Shown piece by piece: positions 6,130-9,057 of a DNA stretch of 9,057 bases. Position 1 is the stretch's first letter. Each line of letters starts with the position of its first letter. The DNA is from DATFEN01 sp035691285 (GTDB lineage Bacteria > Acidobacteriota > Vicinamibacteria > Fen-336). The stretch spans positions 1 through 9,057 of the forward strand of contig DASSJI010000247.1 in the NCBI GenBank assembly GCA_035691285.1, written 5' to 3'. A program made the translations under genes and the position numbers. The notes under the pieces were generated by a model. The model was not told the origin of the DNA. It saw nothing but the letters and a program-made list of their open reading frames with translations, and ran no database searches.

Positions 6130-7985
6130 CGTCTGGCGTCCTGGCACTGGCCGTCGCGCTGGCGTCCGCCCGACCGGAGGTCACGAAGGTCGAGCCACCG
6201 AGCTGGTGGCCCGGCCATTCCCTGAACCCGGTACGGCTGCTGCTGCGCGGCAGGAACCTCGCGGGAGCGCGCTTCGAGGGGGCTGCGGCGGGCCTCTCCT
6301 TCGGGCCGGTCGCTGTCAACGAGCGCGGCAGCCACGCATTCGTCGACGTGACGATCGACAAGGCCGCGGCCCCTGGCGCGCGCACGCTGCGGCTCGCGAC
6401 GCCGGGCGGCAGGGCCGGCGTGCGCTTCGAGGTGCTCGCGCCCCTGGCGAGGGAGGGACGCTTCGCCGGAATCACGCGCGACGACATCGTGTACCTGGCC
6501 ATGCCGGACCGCTTCGCGAACGGCGATGCCGCGAACGACGATCCGAAGCGGTCGAAGGGCCTGCTCGACCGGACGAAGAGCCGGTATTACCACGGCGGGG
6601 ATCTCGAGGGCGTCCAGCGCCGCCTGCCCTACCTCCGCGAGCTCGGGATCACGGCCTTGTGGTTGAACCCCTGGTACGACAACGTCGACCACCTCAACCG
6701 CCGCGAGACCTACGACGGGGAGCCGATCACCGACTACCACGGCTACGGGGCCGTTGACTTCTACGCCGTCGACGAGCACCTGGGAAGCCTCGCGAAGCTG
6801 CGCGAGCTCGTCGATGCGGCGCACGCCGTCGGGATCAAGGTCGTGCAGGACCAGGTCGCGAACCACACCGGCCCCTACCACCCGTGGGCGACGGATCCGC
6901 CGACGCCCACGTGGTTCAACGGCACGCCCGAGAAGCACCTGGCCAACGTCTGGCAGACGTGGACGCTGGCCGATCCCTACGCGACCCCGGACGTGCAGCG
7001 CGGGACGCTCGACGGCTGGTTCATCGACATCCTGCCCGACCTGAACCAGGACGACCCCGAGGCGGGACGCTACATCGTCCAGAACGCCCTCTGGTGGGTC
7101 GGCGTTGCCGGCCTCGACGGAATCCGCCAGGACACGCTTCCCTACGTGCACCGGCGCTTCTGGCGCGACTGGATGGCCGCCCTCAAGAGGGAATACCCGC
7201 GGCTCACGGCGGTGGGGGAGATGTTCGACGGCGACCCGGCGCTCGTCTCCGTGTTCCAGGGCGGACGGCCTGCCTTCGACGGGATCGACACCGGCTTCGA
7301 CGCCGTCTTCGACTTCCCGCTCTACTTCGCGTTCCGGAGCGCGTTCGCCCAGGGCGGCGAGCTGCGCGACGTGGCGAAGATGGTCGCCCGCGACCGCCTC
7401 TACCCGCGTCCCGAGGAGCTCTGGACCTTCCTCGGCCTGCACGACGTCGAGCGCTTCATGAACGAGAAGGCGGCGACCCACGCAGGCCTCAAGCTGGCCT
7501 TCACGACCCTGTTCACGGTGCGGGGCGTTCCCCTCGTCTACTACGGCGACGAGATCGCGATGCCCGGCAAGGGCGACCCCGACAACCGCCGTGACTTCCC
7601 GGGAGGCTTCCCCGGGGACGCGCGGAGCGCCTTCGAGGCGTCGGGCCGGACGGCCGACGAGCAGGACGTGTTCGAGCACGTCAAGAAGCTCGCCGCGCTG
7701 CGCCGAGAGGTCCCGCCCTTGCGCCGCGGGTCCACGCGAACCCTCGCCGAGAGCGCGCAGACGTGGGCCTTCGCGCGGGTGGGGGACGGCGCGGCGGCCA
7801 TCGTCCTGCTCAACAACGCCGGCGAGGCGGCGGAGATCGCGGCGCCCCTCTCGGGCCTCGCCGCGCCAGACGGAAGCCTTCCGGACCGGCTCGGCGGGAA
7901 GGCGGCCACCGTGGCCGGCGGCGTCCTCAGGGCGAGGCTCGAGGCCCGGACGGGGGCCGTCTACGCCGCGAAGTTGTCGAAGTAG
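6126..7985 (+). CDS. GH13 cyclomaltodextrinase/neopullulanase-like alpha-amylase, exported
   Basis: A 619-residue glycoside hydrolase predicted to hydrolyse cyclodextrins, pullulan or maltodextrins. Residues 1-15 form a short signal peptide ending A-S-A before R16, without the usual basic residue near the start, so export is likely but not certain. Residues 17-105 match the N-terminal cyclomaltodextrinase domain (PPSWWPG at 24-30, then LLLRGRNLAG). The barrel shows MPDRFANGD (126-134), region I with D242, N246 and H247, region II G-I-R-Q-D with nucleophile D336, region III acid/base E365 in VGEMFDGD, and region IV H439-D440. Region IV reads G-L-H-D rather than the usual D-N-H-D. A C-terminal beta domain follows from about 540. 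The start is GTG in a GTGA overlap with the transporter stop, with GGAG at 6114-6117 eight bases upstream. No other start codon precedes it nearby. The 3' end overlaps a convergent small gene by 25 bases. Confidence 0.93.
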   Translation: MTSGVLALAVALASARPEVTKVEPPSWWPGHSLNPVRLLLRGRNLAGARFEGAAAGLSFGPVAVNERGSHAFVDVTIDKAAAPGARTLRLATPGGRAGVRFEVLAPLAREGRFAGITRDDIVYLAMPDRFANGDAANDDPKRSKGLLDRTKSRYYHGGDLEGVQRRLPYLRELGITALWLNPWYDNVDHLNRRETYDGEPITDYHGYGAVDFYAVDEHLGSLAKLRELVDAAHAVGIKVVQDQVANHTGPYHPWATDPPTPTWFNGTPEKHLANVWQTWTLADPYATPDVQRGTLDGWFIDILPDLNQDDPEAGRYIVQNALWWVGVAGLDGIRQDTLPYVHRRFWRDWMAALKREYPRLTAVGEMFDGDPALVSVFQGGRPAFDGIDTGFDAVFDFPLYFAFRSAFAQGGELRDVAKMVARDRLYPRPEELWTFLGLHDVERFMNEKAATHAGLKLAFTTLFTVRGVPLVYYGDEIAMPGKGDPDNRRDFPGGFPGDARSAFEASGRTADEQDVFEHVKKLAALRREVPPLRRGSTRTLAESAQTWAFARVGDGAAAIVLLNNAGEAAEIAAPLSGLAAPDGSLPDRLGGKAATVAGGVLRARLEARTGAVYAAKLSK

Positions 7986-8170
7986 TCGACGGCGGCCACG
8001 CGCAGGCCGACGTCGCGCCCCAGCCGCTCGCTGAGCAGCCACTTGTGCTCGAGGACGCGGGGAAGAATCTCCTCCGCCGTGCGGCGCCGCAGCGAGCGAC
8101 TCGCGGCCCTCCGGAGCAGCTCCACCTCGGGCCTTTCGGCGGCTCGGGCGATCACGTAGTCGAACGTCAT
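7961..8170 (-). CDS. Small protein resembling the DUF4032 C-terminal motif, function unknown
   Basis: A 69-residue soluble, mostly helical, charged protein: MTFDYVIARAAERPEVELLRR opens it, and the end carries EHKWLLSER (41-49), GRDVG (51-55) and DYFDNF (62-67). From memory this end resembles the DUF4032 family, where E-H-x-W-x-L-S-E-x-x-G-R-D-V-G is conserved, but here only that part is present. I cannot test the match. The start is uncertain. A perfect AGGAGG (minus strand, 8192-8187) lies 4 bases before an in-frame TTG at 8182, which would add four residues, but 16 bases before the ATG at 8170 chosen here. The gene converges on the GH13 gene and overlaps its last 25 bases. It is divergent from the LysR-type gene, a common arrangement for a regulator and its target. 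Coding is supported by the ribosome site and family-like motif; it is short, so some doubt remains. Confidence 0.68.
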   Translation of the reverse strand: MTFDYVIARAAERPEVELLRRAASRSLRRRTAEEILPRVLEHKWLLSERLGRDVGLRVAAVDYFDNFAA

Positions 8171-8186
8171 CGGGATGGGCAAGAGG

Positions 8187-8192
8187 CCTCCT
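8187..8192 (-). promoter_or_regulatory. Shine-Dalgarno AGGAGG of the small DUF4032-like gene
   Basis: A perfect AGGAGG on the minus strand. It is 4 bases from an in-frame TTG at 8182 and 16 from the ATG at 8170, so it favours the TTG unless the true spacing is unusual. It is the strongest ribosome site in the window and the main sign that this small frame is a gene. Confidence 0.6.
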
Positions 8193-8240
8193 CGCCCGAA
8201 ACATACGGCGGCAACCAGCAAGCAGTCCAATTCATCGTTG

Positions 8241-8255
8241 TCATGTCTACCATGA
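8241..8255. repeat. Inverted repeat TCATG-N5-CATGA, possible LysR operator
   Basis: Perfect 5-base arms around a 5-base spacer, ending 9 bases before the LysR-type start codon. The outer bases form a T-N13-A dyad, near but not equal to the classic T-N11-A LysR box. The arms do not extend further on either side. Its place at the regulator's own start would suit autoregulation, but arms this short can arise by chance. Confidence 0.3.
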
Positions 8256-8264
8256 GGTAGGCTT

Positions 8265-9057
8265 ATGGAGATGGACCTCCGACGCCTGACCGTGTTCCGC
8301 GAGGCCGCCCTGGCCCGAAGCTTCACCCGGGCCGGGAGCCGCCTCCACATGACCCAGTCCGCCGTCAGCCACCAGATCAAGGCCCTCGAGGCCGAGGTGG
8401 GGGAGCCGCTCTTCCATCGCGGCCGGCGCGGCGTGCTGCTCACGGAGCGTGGAGCCCGCCTCCTCGAGAGCGTCGCCGAGCTCCTCGACGCGGCCCAGCG
8501 CGTCGAGACGGCCCTGGGCGCGCCAGCCGAGGCCACCGGCCGCGTGCGCGTGGCTGCCGCCACCCAGGCCTTCGTCCACCTCTTCGTGCCGTTCTTCGAG
8601 GCCTTCATGCGCGGCCACCCCGGCATCGAGGTCACCTTCCGCACGACGGCGTCCACGGACCAGACGCTCGCCGACCTCAAGAGCGGCGCGGCCGACGCGG
8701 GCTTCGCGTCCCTGCCCCTCGAGCCGGCGGCGCTGACCGTCACGCCGCTCTTCGAGGACGAGCTGGTGCTCGTGGTGGGCTACGGTCATCCCCTCGCGGG
8801 TCGAGACGTGGTGGAGGTCGACGAGATCCGGGCCGAGCGCTTCATCCTGTTCGAGCGCGGCGCCTCGATCCGGCGCGCCACCGACCGCTTCTTCGCCGAG
8901 GCGGGCCTGCGCCCGGAGCTCGCCCTCGAATCGAACGACACCTATTTCATCAAGCTCATGGTCGAGCGCGGGATGGGCATCTCGCTGCTCCCGTCGTGGG
9001 CCGTGAAGGACGAGGTGGCCTGGGGCTGGCTCTCCAGCGCGAGGGTGGGCGGACGAC
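8265..9057 (+). CDS. LysR-type transcriptional regulator, 3' end missing
   Basis: The first 264 residues of a LysR-family regulator that usually has about 300. The N-terminal winged helix-turn-helix is typical: LRRLTVFREAALARSFTRAG (5-24), then LHMTQSAVSHQIKALEAEVG (27-46) and PLFHR (48-52). A linker helix runs to about 85. The effector-binding domain begins at GRVRVAAATQ (92-101) and includes the family-like stretches GAADAGFASLPLEP (141-154), LFEDELVLVVGYGHPLA (162-178) and LMVERGMGISLLP (231-243). I chose the ATG at 8265 because GAGG at 8254-8257 is 7 bases upstream; the in-frame ATG at 8271 would have its GGAG directly adjacent and is less likely. The gene is divergent from the small DUF4032-like gene, its most likely regulated neighbour besides itself. 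The effector cannot be inferred. Confidence 0.95.
   Translation, partial: MEMDLRRLTVFREAALARSFTRAGSRLHMTQSAVSHQIKALEAEVGEPLFHRGRRGVLLTERGARLLESVAELLDAAQRVETALGAPAEATGRVRVAAATQAFVHLFVPFFEAFMRGHPGIEVTFRTTASTDQTLADLKSGAADAGFASLPLEPAALTVTPLFEDELVLVVGYGHPLAGRDVVEVDEIRAERFILFERGASIRRATDRFFAEAGLRPELALESNDTYFIKLMVERGMGISLLPSWAVKDEVAWGWLSSARVGGR

Larger units (their letters stand above)
8171..8264. promoter_or_regulatory. Divergent intergenic region between the small gene and the LysR-type gene
   Basis: The stretch from about 8199 to 8264 is clearly less GC-rich than its surroundings, as expected for promoters. On the minus strand, TTGGAC (8230-8225) and TATGTT (8205-8200) are separated by 19 bases, a weak sigma-70-like pair for the small gene. 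On the plus strand, TTGTCA (8238-8243) resembles a -35 box, but the matching -10 position is poor. LysR-type regulators commonly bind such shared regions. Confidence 0.4.

Noticed and set aside
6105..8204. A 699-codon minus-strand frame opposite the GH13 gene
   Set aside because: It is antisense to a complete GH13 enzyme with all catalytic motifs, and its own sequence shows no domain. The real minus-strand gene here is the short one at 7961-8170, in another frame.
7986..8264. Rho-independent terminator after the GH13 gene
   Set aside because: I found no GC-rich hairpin followed by a T run on either strand. The converging genes overlap, so any terminator would lie inside coding sequence.
8247..8789. 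Minus-strand frame opposite the LysR-type gene
   Set aside because: Antisense shadow of a clear LysR helix-turn-helix and effector domain, with no ribosome site.
1..9057. tRNA, rRNA, CRISPR arrays, insertion sequences, prophage or toxin-antitoxin genes
   Set aside because: No direct-repeat arrays, transposase motifs, terminal repeats or RNA gene motifs were seen; composition looks even apart from the two promoter gaps.

Overview
The window is about 9 kb of very GC-rich DNA (roughly 70% by eye, not counted). It is almost fully coding, with compact operons in which most junctions are 4-base ATGA or GTGA overlaps. Codon use and protein types suggest a free-living GC-rich Gram-negative bacterium. 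Lipoprotein, periplasmic-hydrolase and LysR features fit, and a poorly cultured soil or sediment phylum is possible, but no rRNA or marker gene is present and taxonomy cannot be fixed from this sequence.

Layout. (1) Positions 1-2503, minus strand: a three-gene operon read leftwards. It starts with a coiled-coil protein of unknown function that has a winged-helix-like C-terminal module. This is followed by the folate-binding Fe-S assembly protein YgfZ, then a PduO/MMAB-type corrinoid adenosyltransferase that runs off the left edge. Both junctions are ATGA overlaps. (2) Positions 2504-2589: a short divergent promoter region. Each side has a TAGAAT hexamer 7-8 bases before the first codon and no Shine-Dalgarno sequence, which suggests leaderless starts. 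(3) Positions 2590-7985, plus strand: five tightly packed genes. They encode a 77-residue CDGSH iron-sulfur protein, a small putative lipoprotein, 4-alpha-glucanotransferase MalQ, a sugar transporter of the SLC45/sucrose-transporter-like branch of MFS, and a GH13 cyclomaltodextrinase/neopullulanase-like enzyme with a signal peptide. (4) Positions 7961-8170, minus strand: a small convergent gene resembling the end of the DUF4032 family, overlapping the GH13 3' end. (5) Positions 8265-9057, plus strand: a LysR-type regulator, cut off at the right edge.

How the genes may work together. The plus-strand operon reads as an oligosaccharide pathway. The exported GH13 enzyme would cut cyclic or linear maltodextrins outside the cytoplasmic membrane, the transporter would import maltose or short dextrins, and MalQ would rearrange them in the cytoplasm. 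The CDGSH protein and lipoprotein at the head of that operon are not explained by the pathway. The divergent operon joins Fe-S maintenance (YgfZ) and B12 cofactor activation. I see no RNA genes, CRISPR arrays, insertion sequences or prophage genes. Nothing here is clearly a new system. The least explained items are the coiled-coil protein, the CDGSH/lipoprotein lead genes, and the small DUF4032-like gene.
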